From Thermosporothrix hazakensis (GTDB lineage: Bacteria > Chloroflexota > Ktedonobacteria > Ktedonobacterales > Ktedonobacteraceae), in the NCBI RefSeq assembly GCF_003253565.1, contig NZ_QKUF01000024.1, forward strand, positions 1 to 64,000: 64,000 bases of DNA, written 5' to 3'. Below, piece after piece: positions 1 to 7,180 of this stretch. The first letter of the stretch is position 1, and each line of letters starts with the position of its first letter. Made by a program: the position numbers and the translations under genes. Under the pieces are notes generated by a model. The model searched no databases and was not told the origin of the DNA. It was given only the letters and a program-made list of their open reading frames with translations.

Positions 1-300
<300 letters not shown>

Positions 301-479
301 AAAGCTTTATTATGAAAATCTCACTCAGAGATTTTACAGTCAAGTTCTGTTGGCAAGCTTATCCTTGCAAGACGGAAACTTGTTGTGCAATTGGTTCCTT
401 ACCACTCTTCAGTTGTTAATGATCGCTTGAAGCTTTCGCATCCCCGCGCCTTTCGGCTTTCCCGTCCGGCGCAAGTGGA
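301..479 (-). other. rRNA operon leader
   Basis: Transcribed spacer between the rRNA promoter and the 16S 5' end on the minus strand. It contains a GC-rich hairpin near the promoter (GCGCC ... GGCGC, about 445-475) and shorter stems nearer the 16S that probably serve RNase III processing. I see no gene in 301-614 apart from the promoter described separately. Confidence 0.6.
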
Positions 480-508
480 ATAATATCACTACTCCATAGT
501 CTTGTCAA
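480..508 (-). promoter_or_regulatory. rRNA operon sigma-A promoter
   Basis: On the minus strand TTGACA (508-503) is followed after exactly 17 bp by TATTAT (485-480). This is a near-consensus housekeeping promoter, about 180 nt upstream of the 16S 5' end, as expected for an rrn operon. Confidence 0.85.
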
Positions 509-614
509 TACTTTTTTGGCCCTGTTTACAAAATTGGGAAAATTTCCCTTCAGCCGGGTGAAGAAGGGCCGCAGAACGCGCATCTCCTCTTTCAATACGT
601 CTCATGCATGGTGC

Positions 615-1085
615 TCAAAGGGATTCTTTGCGTGTTCCATCGCGGTGATCAAACGGTACCACGTTTCCTTCACCGTTTCGGTTTGACGCAGAAACATCTT
701 TCGATGCTTTCTGTTCATCATCAAACGCATGACTATGTTCTAAATAGTAACTGCCAATCAGAGCCAATCCCACAGCAAAGGGGATCAAACCGGGTAGCAG
801 CCAGGGCCCCAGATGGAGGGGAGCCTGAGGGAAGGTATCTGGTAAAAAGAAGCCAATCGGATACAGACCTGCCATCAAGGCTATCCCCACCATACAGGTA
901 ATCAAACCGGCACGCAAAATTCCCCGGCTCCTGCGCAGGCGCCGCATAATATCCGGACTGAAACCATGCCGAATCAGTTCCATTCGTTCCCGGTGATGCA
1001 GATAGCGCAGGAGAATAATAAATCCCAGGAAGATCGCCAGCGCGAATAACCACCCCAATAAAACAACAAGTACATTCAGCGACAT
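615..1085 (-). CDS. small membrane protein, unknown function
   Basis: A 156-residue protein with three predicted membrane helices (about residues 4-27, 56-78 and 90-113), the first two separated by a basic loop rich in Arg (RHHRERMELIRHGFSPDIMRR-like) and followed by a polar, charged C-terminal tail. The loop EXLIRXGXXPD resembles the DUF6249 type of small membrane proteins, which have no assigned role. GAGGAG lies 8 nt before the ATG. It is divergent from the sigma factor gene at 1202, so the two may share regulation, but I see no direct functional link. Confidence 0.7.
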   Translation of the reverse strand: MSLNVLVVLLGWLFALAIFLGFIILLRYLHHRERMELIRHGFSPDIMRRLRRSRGILRAGLITCMVGIALMAGLYPIGFFLPDTFPQAPLHLGPWLLPGLIPFAVGLALIGSYYLEHSHAFDDEQKASKDVSASNRNGEGNVVPFDHRDGTRKESL

Positions 1086-1201
1086 CAGGCACTCCTCTTT
1101 GTTGCAAAGCCTTGACGTATGGTAAGATAGCTTATAGAAGAAAGAAGTTTCGCGAATTTGGTGAAACTTTTTTCTCGTTACTGGCCTCTAATTACAGTGC
1201 T

Positions 1202-1849
1202 ATGAAGGAATTCTCATTGCAGCCATCACACAGTTTAGGAATATCGCTCCCCCATGTTGGCGCTGCGACTACAGAACAACTGGACGATGCGAAGCTGGTT
1301 GCCGCAAGCCAGGCAGGCGACCAGGATGCATTTGCCCAACTGGTGCAGCGACATCAACGGCGAGTATTCAACCTTGTCTTTCGCATGCTTCAACAATATG
1401 AAGAAGCGAACGAGGTCACGCAAGAAACATTTCTTGCTGCCTGGCAGGGCCTATCTTCCTTTCGAGGAGACGCCCAGTTCTCAACCTGGCTCTATCGCAT
1501 TGCTTATAACTGTTGTCTGAAACAACTAGAACTACGTAAACGAGAAAAAGCGCTACAGGCTGCAATACAGGAAGAACAAATTCTGGAAAAAGCTCAGGGC
1601 GATGAGCCCTCTAATGCAGCAATAGAGGCCTCGGCTTATCAACATCTTGTTCACGAGCAGCTTTCTAATCTTCCCGCGAAATACCGCATTGTGTTGATTC
1701 TCCGTCACCTTCAAGAAATGACCTATGAAGAGATGGCCGAAATATTGACTATGCCCATTGGCACAATCAAGACGCATCTGTTCAGAGCACGGAATCTGTT
1801 GAAAGAGCGCCTACAGGCATTTGAGCAGGAATGGAAATCACGAGGTTAA
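1202..1849 (+). CDS. ECF RNA polymerase sigma factor
   Basis: A 215-residue sigma-70 family factor of the extracytoplasmic function class. Region 2 is seen in the DAFAQLVQRHQRRVFNLVFRML ... TQETFLAAW stretch (about residues 35-90). Region 4 is seen near the C-terminus, with LRHLQEMTYEEMAEIL and GTIKTHLFRARNLLKERL as the helix-turn-helix. The frame is open further upstream from a TTG at 1112, but the ATG at 1202 matches the usual length of the family. No strong Shine-Dalgarno is visible, so the start is only probable. The next gene, 3 bp downstream, encodes a zinc-binding anti-sigma factor, the classical partner that holds such a factor inactive at the membrane. Confidence 0.92.
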   Translation: MKEFSLQPSHSLGISLPHVGAATTEQLDDAKLVAASQAGDQDAFAQLVQRHQRRVFNLVFRMLQQYEEANEVTQETFLAAWQGLSSFRGDAQFSTWLYRIAYNCCLKQLELRKREKALQAAIQEEQILEKAQGDEPSNAAIEASAYQHLVHEQLSNLPAKYRIVLILRHLQEMTYEEMAEILTMPIGTIKTHLFRARNLLKERLQAFEQEWKSRG

Positions 1850-1852
1850 AGA

Positions 1853-2434
1853 ATGCATTGCTCTAGAGCTTCTCGATACATCCAACTCTATATTGATCAA
1901 CATTTACCTCTCAACAAGATGCGAGAGCTGGAAAAACATCTCTCTTCTTGTTCTCGTTGTCAGCAGGAATTACGGCAGCTTGAATGCATCAGTCGGGCCA
2001 TTCAGAGCTTCGATCTGGTTCAAGAGCCGGCGGACCTGACCCACAATATTATGCAGCGCATCGCACTCAGGACCCGGCAAGCAGAGGAAGCTCGCCGCCG
2101 GCAGACCTTGCAACAGGAAGCAGAGAAACTGTTCCGCCCATCGTTTCCAGAGCTGCTGGTTGCAATCATTCTAGCCTCCGTTGCCACCATTGGCGTAATG
2201 GCAAGCGAGCCCTCGCTACGCTCTATGCTCCCTATTGGGAACGGACATGACATTCTCTCACAGCTTCTGATGACTATCTGGAGCATGCTGATGGGCATGA
2301 ATAGTAACATTTTAATGCTTTCCTTCTGGGTTTTCGGCACCCTTATCGGCATCTGGATTACCCTTCTATTAGCAGGTAGTGAAGTACGTACCATCTGGTT
2401 TAAAGCTGTACTGGATCGTCTCCCGGTCTGGTAA
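1853..2434 (+). CDS. zinc-binding membrane anti-sigma factor
   Basis: A 193-residue protein with the N-terminal zinc anti-sigma signature: an early Cys (MHCSRAS) followed by HLSSCSRC, the HxxxCxxC motif at about residues 29-36. A cytoplasmic helical linker follows, then two hydrophobic segments (about 104-122 and 152-174). It should bind and sequester the sigma factor encoded 3 bp upstream. The tight spacing implies co-translation. The C-terminus has no extensive external sensory domain, so the signal is not evident from the sequence. Confidence 0.88.
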   Translation: MHCSRASRYIQLYIDQHLPLNKMRELEKHLSSCSRCQQELRQLECISRAIQSFDLVQEPADLTHNIMQRIALRTRQAEEARRRQTLQQEAEKLFRPSFPELLVAIILASVATIGVMASEPSLRSMLPIGNGHDILSQLLMTIWSMLMGMNSNILMLSFWVFGTLIGIWITLLLAGSEVRTIWFKAVLDRLPVW

Positions 2435-2476
2435 TCCGCTTTTGACCGGAGGACAGCCACCTCTGAGGGTTTCATC

Positions 2477-3361
2477 ATGCGGACAGCTAATCAACGCCAT
2501 CTTCACGAGGTAGTGGCCGGCTTCTACCAGCTCTGCCATCCTGTCCCTGTCCTGTTTCATACCATCGCAATTGCGCTCTTTGCCTTGCTCGCCGCCTGGC
2601 CTCAAGTCTCCTGGCCGCGTTTTGTGCTGGTCGTAGCCGCCCATCTGGCAATGCAGCTTTCTATCGCTATTCTCAATGACTACTGTGACCGTGAGCTTGA
2701 CGCCCGAAGTGACAAAAAGAAGCCCCTGGTTCAAGGGCTGGTTCGTCCCCGGGAGGCGCTGATCGTGGGGCTCTTTTTAATTGTCGTCATGGCATTCCTC
2801 TTGTGGCCGCTCAATCGCCTTGCTGGGCTTCTCTCCTTGATCTACCTCTGTCTGGGCCAGGGCTACAACCTCGGGCTGAAATCAACACCCCTCAGCGGTA
2901 TCGTCTTTGCACTGGCAATGCCTCTAATCCCGGTCTATGCTTTTGTCGGCATGGATCGCTTCCCGCCTTTTATTGGCTGGCTGATCCCACTCGGGGCGCT
3001 CTTTGGCATCGCTCTCAATCTCGCGAATTCGCTCCCGGACATCGAGGAGGATCGAGCCGGGAATGCACGAACCCTGGCGGTTGTACTAGGCGTTCGCGGA
3101 TGCGCGATCGCTATCCCTCTTCTGCTTCTTGGCGGAGTGGTTATAATCGCCCTTCTCACTTTCACACATCTGGTGCCTGCAAATTTGCTCATTCTCCTGG
3201 CGACCTTTCTCCCGGGTCTGTTCGGCATTGGCCTGCTCGCGCTTCTTTTCAGGCCACAGCGCTTGCTGAATCGCAAAACAACCCGCCGTCCCTACTTCCT
3301 CTTTGTGGTCTGTATTACGCTGCTTCTAGGAGGGGGTTGGTTAGCTGGAGTCCTTTTCTGA
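2477..3361 (+). CDS. UbiA-family prenyltransferase
   Basis: A 294-residue, multi-pass membrane protein. The first Asp-rich motif is NDYCDRELDARSDKKKPL (about residues 75-92) and the second is DIEEDRAGNARTLAVVLG (about 188-205). These bind Mg-diphosphate of the prenyl donor. The family transfers polyprenyl chains to aromatic acceptors (menaquinone, ubiquinone, heme o, chlorophyll and others). The substrate cannot be read from sequence. GAGGG lies 8 nt before the ATG. It lies 42 bp after the anti-sigma gene and 13 bp before a methyltransferase gene, suggesting that a prenylated and then methylated product is made under control of the sigma factor. It is distinct from the heme o synthase at 60629. 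Confidence 0.87.
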   Translation: MRTANQRHLHEVVAGFYQLCHPVPVLFHTIAIALFALLAAWPQVSWPRFVLVVAAHLAMQLSIAILNDYCDRELDARSDKKKPLVQGLVRPREALIVGLFLIVVMAFLLWPLNRLAGLLSLIYLCLGQGYNLGLKSTPLSGIVFALAMPLIPVYAFVGMDRFPPFIGWLIPLGALFGIALNLANSLPDIEEDRAGNARTLAVVLGVRGCAIAIPLLLLGGVVIIALLTFTHLVPANLLILLATFLPGLFGIGLLALLFRPQRLLNRKTTRRPYFLFVVCITLLLGGGWLAGVLF

Positions 3362-3374
3362 AAGGAGGTTGCTT

Positions 3375-4466
3375 ATGCCGCTACGCTTTACAGCCCTGGA
3401 ATATCTGCTCGCCCGTTTGAACTTGCTGCCCACACCGCTTTTTGACGTTCCACTCTCTGCCGGAATCTCAACAGCGCTCTATACAGCCTGCAAGCTTGAG
3501 CTTTTCGATAGCTTGCGAACCCGAGGACAGACGGTGTCGGAGCTCGCCGATAGGCTTCAGTGTCATCCTCAAGGACTGCTCTATCTACTTCAACTGCTTG
3601 TCTCTTCCGGCTATTTGCGCCAGCACAAGGGGAGATATTACAACACACGCATAAGCCAGCGCTGGCTTGTCTCAAGCTCCCGACAGAATCTCATACCATA
3701 TATTCTTCATGGACCCGATCTGGCGAATATCTGGGCCCATCTCGATGAGATTATCCACACCAACCAGGCAGCGATGAAAACGCCGTATGAAGAGAGTAGC
3801 ACAACTGCTGAGAGCCGACAGCTTCTTGAGCGCCACTATGCCGGGCTGGCCGCGCTTGCCTCAATGATCGGCCCGGAGATTCTCCGGCGGGTCCCTCTGC
3901 CACAACCTGCCACCCGTCTGCTTGATGTTGGCGGCTCTCATGCAGCGTACAGCGCGCTTTTTTGCCGCGCCTATGCCGGGCTGCATGCAACCGTGATCGA
4001 CCTTGAAGCCGGGGTTGAGGCAGGCACACACACGGTACAGCGTCTGGGGCTGGAACAGCGAATTCAGTTTATGTGCTGTGATATTGTGAGCGATGATTTT
4101 CCTGAGCACTTTTCAGAACCCTTTGATGTGGCGCTCTACTTTAACATCGCCCATCTGCTTCAACCCGAGGACAACCAGGCGGTACTTCACAAGGTGGCTC
4201 ATACTCTCCGCCCGGGCGGGCTCCTGATCCTGGTCGATCAGCTCCCAGACCAGCGGCAACGCTCACGCCTCTCTGCCCTAACCACCCAACTGATGCAGCT
4301 CTCTGTGACCATCATCGGTGGCACCTGTCATCCATTTTCAGATGTCCGATACTGGCTGGAAAGAGCGGGAATGGAGCAGATTCGCAAACATGAAATGCTG
4401 ACACCAGGAACTTGCTTCGTGACAGCACGCAAGCGAAACGAGACAAAAAAAAGAAGCGGTGACTGA
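3375..4466 (+). CDS. SAM-dependent methyltransferase, O-methyltransferase type
   Basis: A 363-residue protein. The N-terminal third (about residues 25-105) is a winged-helix dimerisation domain typical of plant-type and CrtF-like O-methyltransferases (LFDSLRTRGQTVSELADRL, then LLQLLVSSGYLRQ). The C-terminal part is a Rossmann methyltransferase with the SAM motif LLDVGGSHAAYS (about 174-185), a VIDLE acidic loop, and HTLRPGGLLILVD. The start is the ATG at 3375, 6 nt after a perfect AAAGGAGG. It is the last gene of the sigma/anti-sigma/UbiA operon. The substrate is unknown; the prenylated product of the upstream enzyme is a reasonable guess. Its last codons form the first arm of the terminator. 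Confidence 0.85.
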   Translation: MPLRFTALEYLLARLNLLPTPLFDVPLSAGISTALYTACKLELFDSLRTRGQTVSELADRLQCHPQGLLYLLQLLVSSGYLRQHKGRYYNTRISQRWLVSSSRQNLIPYILHGPDLANIWAHLDEIIHTNQAAMKTPYEESSTTAESRQLLERHYAGLAALASMIGPEILRRVPLPQPATRLLDVGGSHAAYSALFCRAYAGLHATVIDLEAGVEAGTHTVQRLGLEQRIQFMCCDIVSDDFPEHFSEPFDVALYFNIAHLLQPEDNQAVLHKVAHTLRPGGLLILVDQLPDQRQRSRLSALTTQLMQLSVTIIGGTCHPFSDVRYWLERAGMEQIRKHEMLTPGTCFVTARKRNETKKRSGD

Positions 4467-4478
4467 TCACCGCTTCTT
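4451..4478. terminator. bidirectional terminator at end of methyltransferase gene
   Basis: A perfect 12-bp inverted repeat (AAGAAGCGGTGA / TCACCGCTTCTT) with a 4-nt loop overlaps the methyltransferase stop codon. A-rich sequence precedes it (4445-4452), giving U-tracts for minus-strand transcription. Before the element inserted, this hairpin would have followed the tRNA-Pro gene as well. Confidence 0.8.
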
Positions 4479-4481
4479 AAA

Positions 4482-4504
4482 AGTCGGGGTGAGAGGATTT
4501 GAAC
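4482..4504. repeat. attL, left attachment core
   Basis: 23 bp identical to 17596-17618. The sequence is the 3' end of tRNA-Pro (T-arm and acceptor strand) but is not followed by the rest of a tRNA, so it is the displaced original 3' end. Confidence 0.92.
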
Positions 4505-4616
4505 TACCTACAGAGCTTTTGGTGACGGTCTTAGTTTCTGTTCCAGCAGATTTAGAGCGTAGGGGTAGGACTATTCTGTCTAATTTTGTCTAATAATTTC
4601 ATTTTGTGTCCAATGG

Positions 4617-4640
4617 TTTTGCTCTCAGTTTTGCTCTCAT
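4617..4640. repeat. subterminal repeat, probable integrase arm site (left)
   Basis: 24 bp identical and in the same orientation to 17483-17506. Internally it is a tandem of TTTTGCTCTCA. It lies 112 bp inside attL. Related TTTTGTCTAAT-like sequence lies just outside at 4572-4600. Placement near both ends suggests binding of integrase N-terminal domain or excisionase. Confidence 0.7.
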
Positions 4641-4671
4641 TTGCTTCCATTAGAGAAGGTGTCAGAGCCAA

Positions 4672-4717
4672 TGAAAAAGCCCTTATAAGGATACCAACAA
4701 ATATCCTTGCAAGGGCT
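4672..4717 (-). terminator. rho-independent terminator of HTH-GNAT gene
   Basis: A long imperfect hairpin: arms 4678-4693 and 4702-4717 pair through AGCCCTT/AAGGGCT and AGGATA/TATCCT around a 3-nt internal bulge on each side. Reading the minus strand, the stem ends in GGGCTTTTTC, giving the U-tract. It lies 100 nt downstream of the gene at 4817-5641. Confidence 0.8.
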
Positions 4718-4816
4718 AGGTTTATTGAGAAATTGCCTTATTTTGCTTTGTTGAGCGGATCATAATCATAGCTTAACAAGCTATTCACTGGCTTTTTATG
4801 CTTTGGTTATGAGAAC

Positions 4817-5641
4817 TTAGCTCTTACCCTCAGCAAGCGCTCGCTTATATTGGAGTATGAAAGGTATACCTGATGTTTTTACATCTATGATGAAAGTTCT
4901 TCTCTCTGGTGTTAAAGGCTCGATCTCAGTGAAGCCTGCGTGTTTCATAAGCCGTACCCCGTCAGGCATGTTACTACGTGCAGCAATTGTTTCTATCTCT
5001 ATACCTTTTTTGCCCATTTCGATAATAATGTTTACAAGTCCACTTATCAATCTTGATCCATATAATCTTTTATCTGTCAGGTTAAAACCCGGCTTGACTC
5101 CCATTGCGTGCAAGTAAAGGTCTATTTTTTGTGGAGCTTGATCTGATTGTGTTGTGTCCAGGATATCATCAGGATTAATCCTAACGGGTATTTGTTGGGA
5201 AAGTACTTCGGCAAGTTTCCCTGTTTTTAGAGGTATCATGGCGACGTATCCTACGATTTGCTGCAAGTCTTCATCAATTAGCATATGATAAGTATCAGGG
5301 TTCTTGGAAAGTATTTTCATTCGTTCTTTGACAGTGTCTCTTCCAACTCCGAAGAGTTCTTGACTTATCTCCTGACATTCCCTCATTTCCTCTTCAGTAG
5401 TAACGCGAGCGAACTTTGTGGACTTATTCTTTCTCTGAATGATGAATGCCTGAAGTTCTGCGGCTAACATGTCAACATCTTTCTTTCGGTAGACACCCTG
5501 CTTGCGTCCAGGTGGAATAACTCGCTCAAGAGTGCCGTTGTTGACGTAATTATAAAGCATTCCATCGGTGATCCCCAATATTTTTTTAACCTGAGCAGCG
5601 GTGTAAAAATCACTGTAAAGCGGTGATCTCTTTGGTGGCAT
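4817..5641 (-). CDS. HTH-GNAT fusion, probable element regulator
   Basis: A 274-residue protein. Residues about 10-62 form a MerR/HTH_17-like DNA-binding domain (FYTAAQVKKILGITDGMLYNYVNNGTLERV ... GVYRKKDVDML). Residues about 75-250 look like a GNAT-type acetyltransferase fold (TTEEEMRECQEISQELFG, VGYVAMIPL, LYGSRLISGLVNIIIEMGKKGIEIETIAARS, DGVRLMKHAGF). I chose the ATG at 5641, with GGGAG upstream, because the longer frame starts inside the -10 box of its promoter. It is divergent from the rest of the element and so resembles a CI-type switch gene. The acetyltransferase half might sense acetyl-CoA or modify a protein; neither is proven. Confidence 0.75.
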   Translation of the reverse strand: MPPKRSPLYSDFYTAAQVKKILGITDGMLYNYVNNGTLERVIPPGRKQGVYRKKDVDMLAAELQAFIIQRKNKSTKFARVTTEEEMRECQEISQELFGVGRDTVKERMKILSKNPDTYHMLIDEDLQQIVGYVAMIPLKTGKLAEVLSQQIPVRINPDDILDTTQSDQAPQKIDLYLHAMGVKPGFNLTDKRLYGSRLISGLVNIIIEMGKKGIEIETIAARSNMPDGVRLMKHAGFTEIEPLTPERRTFIIDVKTSGIPFILQYKRALAEGKS

Positions 5642-5687
5642 AAAAACTCTCCCATGTGTGGTTGAAAGGCTTTCTATCGCTGGCTCC

Positions 5688-5716
5688 ATTATATTTCAAC
5701 TTTCAAAAGTTAGCAA
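5688..5716 (-). promoter_or_regulatory. promoter of HTH-GNAT gene with palindrome
   Basis: On the minus strand TTGCTA (5716-5711), a 17-bp spacer and TATAAT (5693-5688). The spacer holds the palindrome AACTTT-TG-AAAGTT (5698-5711), a likely operator for autoregulation. Confidence 0.65.
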
Positions 5717-5730
5717 TAATTGGTAACCTC

Positions 5731-5760
5731 TTGACAATGCGCGATCTTTCCGTGTATATT
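5731..5760 (+). promoter_or_regulatory. rightward promoter of the element
   Basis: TTGACA (5731-5736), 18-bp spacer, TATATT (5755-5760). It points into the noncoding leader and the gene series beginning at 6216. It is back to back with the leftward promoter, with only 14 bp between their -35 boxes, so one regulator bound here could control both. Confidence 0.7.
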
Positions 5761-5820
5761 TCTCTTGTAAAGTTCTTAAAGTTATCAAAGTTATCAACCA
5801 TATGCACCTTAACAACTGAA

Positions 5821-6108
5821 TAGCGTGTGATCCTTGGAAGGAAAGGCGTGTGAAGAGGATCGAAACGGGAAACCGTGCGCGTGTTACGGCTCATAAGTAG
5901 GGATAAAGCTATATGGAAGGGGAGCCGGGATGCACATACCCTGATGGAAGTCATGTCCGTTCCATCAGGCAGACGGGTTTCATCTAGCGCCTATAGGTGT
6001 GAAGGCGAAGTAAGCGCTTATAGGCGAAAAAGGTGATTAGGTCGATGGATCGCTTCTAGGTGGAGACTGTAGAAGATATGGAGGTGTACAGAAAGGAGAT
6101 TTACAGGG
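5821..6108 (+). ncRNA. candidate structured RNA in element leader
   Basis: About 450 nt separate the rightward promoter from the first start codon, with no convincing gene. The stretch is rich in exact stems: GATCCT/AGGATC (5829-5834 with 5856-5861), ACGG-GAAA-CCGT with a GNRA tetraloop (5865-5876), CGGCTC/GAGCCG (5887-5892 with 5922-5927), a perfect 10-bp stem CCTGATGGAA/TTCCATCAGG (5940-5949 with 5960-5969), and CGCCTATA/TATAGGCG around 5979-6025. I do not recognise it as a known RNA class. It could be a regulatory leader or an independent RNA. Confidence 0.5.
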
Positions 6109-6111
6109 ATC

Positions 6112-6177
6112 GCTAGGTTGATGTGCTGCTCATCTCGTTCTAGCAACGGGGTGAGTAGACATGAACCTGAGCGGTTC
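6112..6177 (+). promoter_or_regulatory. candidate cis-regulatory RNA motif, copy 1
   Basis: Shares with 6609-6670 the conserved ends GCTAGGTTGATG and CATGARCCTGAGCGGTTC. Between them is a hairpin with a 14-bp stem (6126-6139 with 6145-6158) whose sequence differs from copy 2 while pairing is kept. GGTTGATG (6116-6123) can pair with CATGAACC (6160-6167), or GAACC (6163-6167) can instead pair with GGTTC (6173-6177). These are mutually exclusive folds. It ends 38 nt before the ATG at 6216. Confidence 0.65.
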
Positions 6178-6215
6178 TAGGATGTTGTTTTCAGCCAGAT
6201 GAAAGGAGTTACAGA

Positions 6216-6509
6216 ATGCAAATGTGTAGTTTGAGCAATACGTTTATGTGCGAAGAAGGAACTGTAGCCAGTAGAAAGTGTAAGTCATGCGGTAAACATT
6301 TCTGTGAAAGGCATATGTGTGAAAATGGTCTTTGTGAGGAATGCGAGAGATGGGCGGCTCTTCGGAGAATGCAAGGGCATATGAAAAAGTTAGAGGAACT
6401 GGAGCAAAAAAAGAGCGTCCATACTCAGATTTTTCCGGAAGTAGTATGTAGATTTAGCGACAAGGAAGGAGAATGGCAATATGTTCTGTCAACACGAGTG
6501 GGAAGATAA
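6216..6509 (+). CDS. small Cys-rich zinc-binding protein
   Basis: A 97-residue protein with a dense Cys/His set at residues about 22-44 (CKSCGKHFCERHMCENGLCEEC), suggesting one or two zinc sites of B-box or treble-clef kind. A short charged helix follows (MQGHMKKLEELEQKK) and then a tail. GGAG lies upstream of the ATG. It is the first gene after the structured leader and copy 1 of the RNA motif. Function unknown; small zinc proteins of mobile elements are often DNA- or protein-binding regulators. Confidence 0.65.
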   Translation: MQMCSLSNTFMCEEGTVASRKCKSCGKHFCERHMCENGLCEECERWAALRRMQGHMKKLEELEQKKSVHTQIFPEVVCRFSDKEGEWQYVLSTRVGR

Positions 6510-6588
6510 AGGCAATAGGCAGATTTGTAAGAAGTGCCGTAAGATGCGTCTCAAACCTCGATCATCTGCTAGTTCTTCAAGCAAGTAG
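6481..6588 (+). CDS. 35-residue zinc-knuckle microprotein
   Basis: Starts at an ATG inside the end of the previous gene, in another frame, 9 nt after AAGGAAGGAG. The product begins MFCQHEWEDKGNRQICKKC, giving a CxH-x10-CxxC metal site, and ends in a basic, Ser-rich tail. Overlap and Shine-Dalgarno support translational coupling. Function unknown. Confidence 0.55.
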   Translation: MFCQHEWEDKGNRQICKKCRKMRLKPRSSASSSSK

Positions 6589-6608
6589 CGCAGGTTTAGT
6601 TAAGAGTT

Positions 6609-6670
6609 GCTAGGTTGATGCTCTACTGATCATGCATGTCATGGTCAGTAGGCATGAGCCTGAGCGGTTC
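6609..6670 (+). promoter_or_regulatory. candidate cis-regulatory RNA motif, copy 2
   Basis: Second copy of the motif at 6112-6177. The variable hairpin is a 12-bp stem (6623-6634 with 6640-6651) unrelated in sequence to that of copy 1. GGTTGATG (6613-6620) can pair with CATGAGCC (6653-6660), with a G-U where copy 1 has A-U. Alternatively GAGCC (6656-6660) pairs with GGTTC (6666-6670) around the same loop TGAGC. It ends 43 nt before the ATG at 6714. Confidence 0.65.
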
Positions 6671-6713
6671 AGGCTGACTGTTGAGTTACTTATTGAAAAG
6701 GAGAAGGTTTCTA

Positions 6714-6989
6714 ATGATTACACCAGAGCAGTTGGGGAACATTGAACAGTTGCGTAAGAATGTACTCGAACTTGTCCAGAAGGGCGTTTCCGACGAATAC
6801 TTGCTGACTACCTATAATCAGGTTCTACGGGTGCTCAATACGCGCCTTCCTAAAATTCGCGTTCGAGTTGATAGCAGCTCTTTGAAGGCAGAAAGCAAAG
6901 GGATTGTGACTGCACAACGCAATTCACTGCGGAAGAAAAAGACTGTTTCTTCAGGTGCAACGCAGAATCCCTCTCAAAAATCTGCATAA
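6714..6989 (+). CDS. small basic protein of unknown function
   Basis: A 91-residue protein starting MITPEQLGNIEQLRKNVLELV. The N-terminal half looks helical; the C-terminal half is rich in Lys, Arg, Ser and Gln (NSLRKKKTVSS), consistent with nucleic-acid binding. The ATG at 6714 is preferred because AAAAGGAG precedes it by 10 nt; an upstream in-frame TTG at 6681 lacks a ribosome site. It follows copy 2 of the RNA motif directly. I do not recognise a family. Confidence 0.6.
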   Translation: MITPEQLGNIEQLRKNVLELVQKGVSDEYLLTTYNQVLRVLNTRLPKIRVRVDSSSLKAESKGIVTAQRNSLRKKKTVSSGATQNPSQKSA

Positions 6990-7008
6990 GTTCGCACTCG
7001 TTTTCTTT

Positions 7009-7055
7009 GGGGGTTTTCGTCGCAGTGGCATTGCTGTTGCGTCGCAGTAACCCCC
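7009..7055. repeat. inverted repeat with internal direct repeats
   Basis: Arms GGGGGTT (7009-7015) and AACCCCC (7049-7055) enclose 33 nt that contain CGTCGCAGT twice (7018-7026 and 7040-7048). A strongly A+T-rich stretch follows (7056-7135). The layout resembles a replication or nicking origin, but a terminator or attenuator for the preceding gene is also possible. Confidence 0.45.
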
Positions 7056-7180
7056 TAAATTGTGCTTAAAAAGCCGCAAAATTTTTGTACGGAATGTGTA
7101 CGCTAATAAACATTTAAATTTTTCCGCTCGATTTTCCTCACGATTTTCGTTCCGTTTTTCAGTGAAAGGAGTCAAAGGAA

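Noticed and set aside
5703..5954. 83-codon minus-strand frame in the element leader
   Set aside because: It covers the rightward promoter and the structured stretch, has no ribosome site and no protein-like composition.
5821..6108. Structured leader as a group II intron
   Set aside because: A GTGCG-like 5' sequence and GNRA loop are present, but no domain V and no reverse transcriptase or maturase gene.
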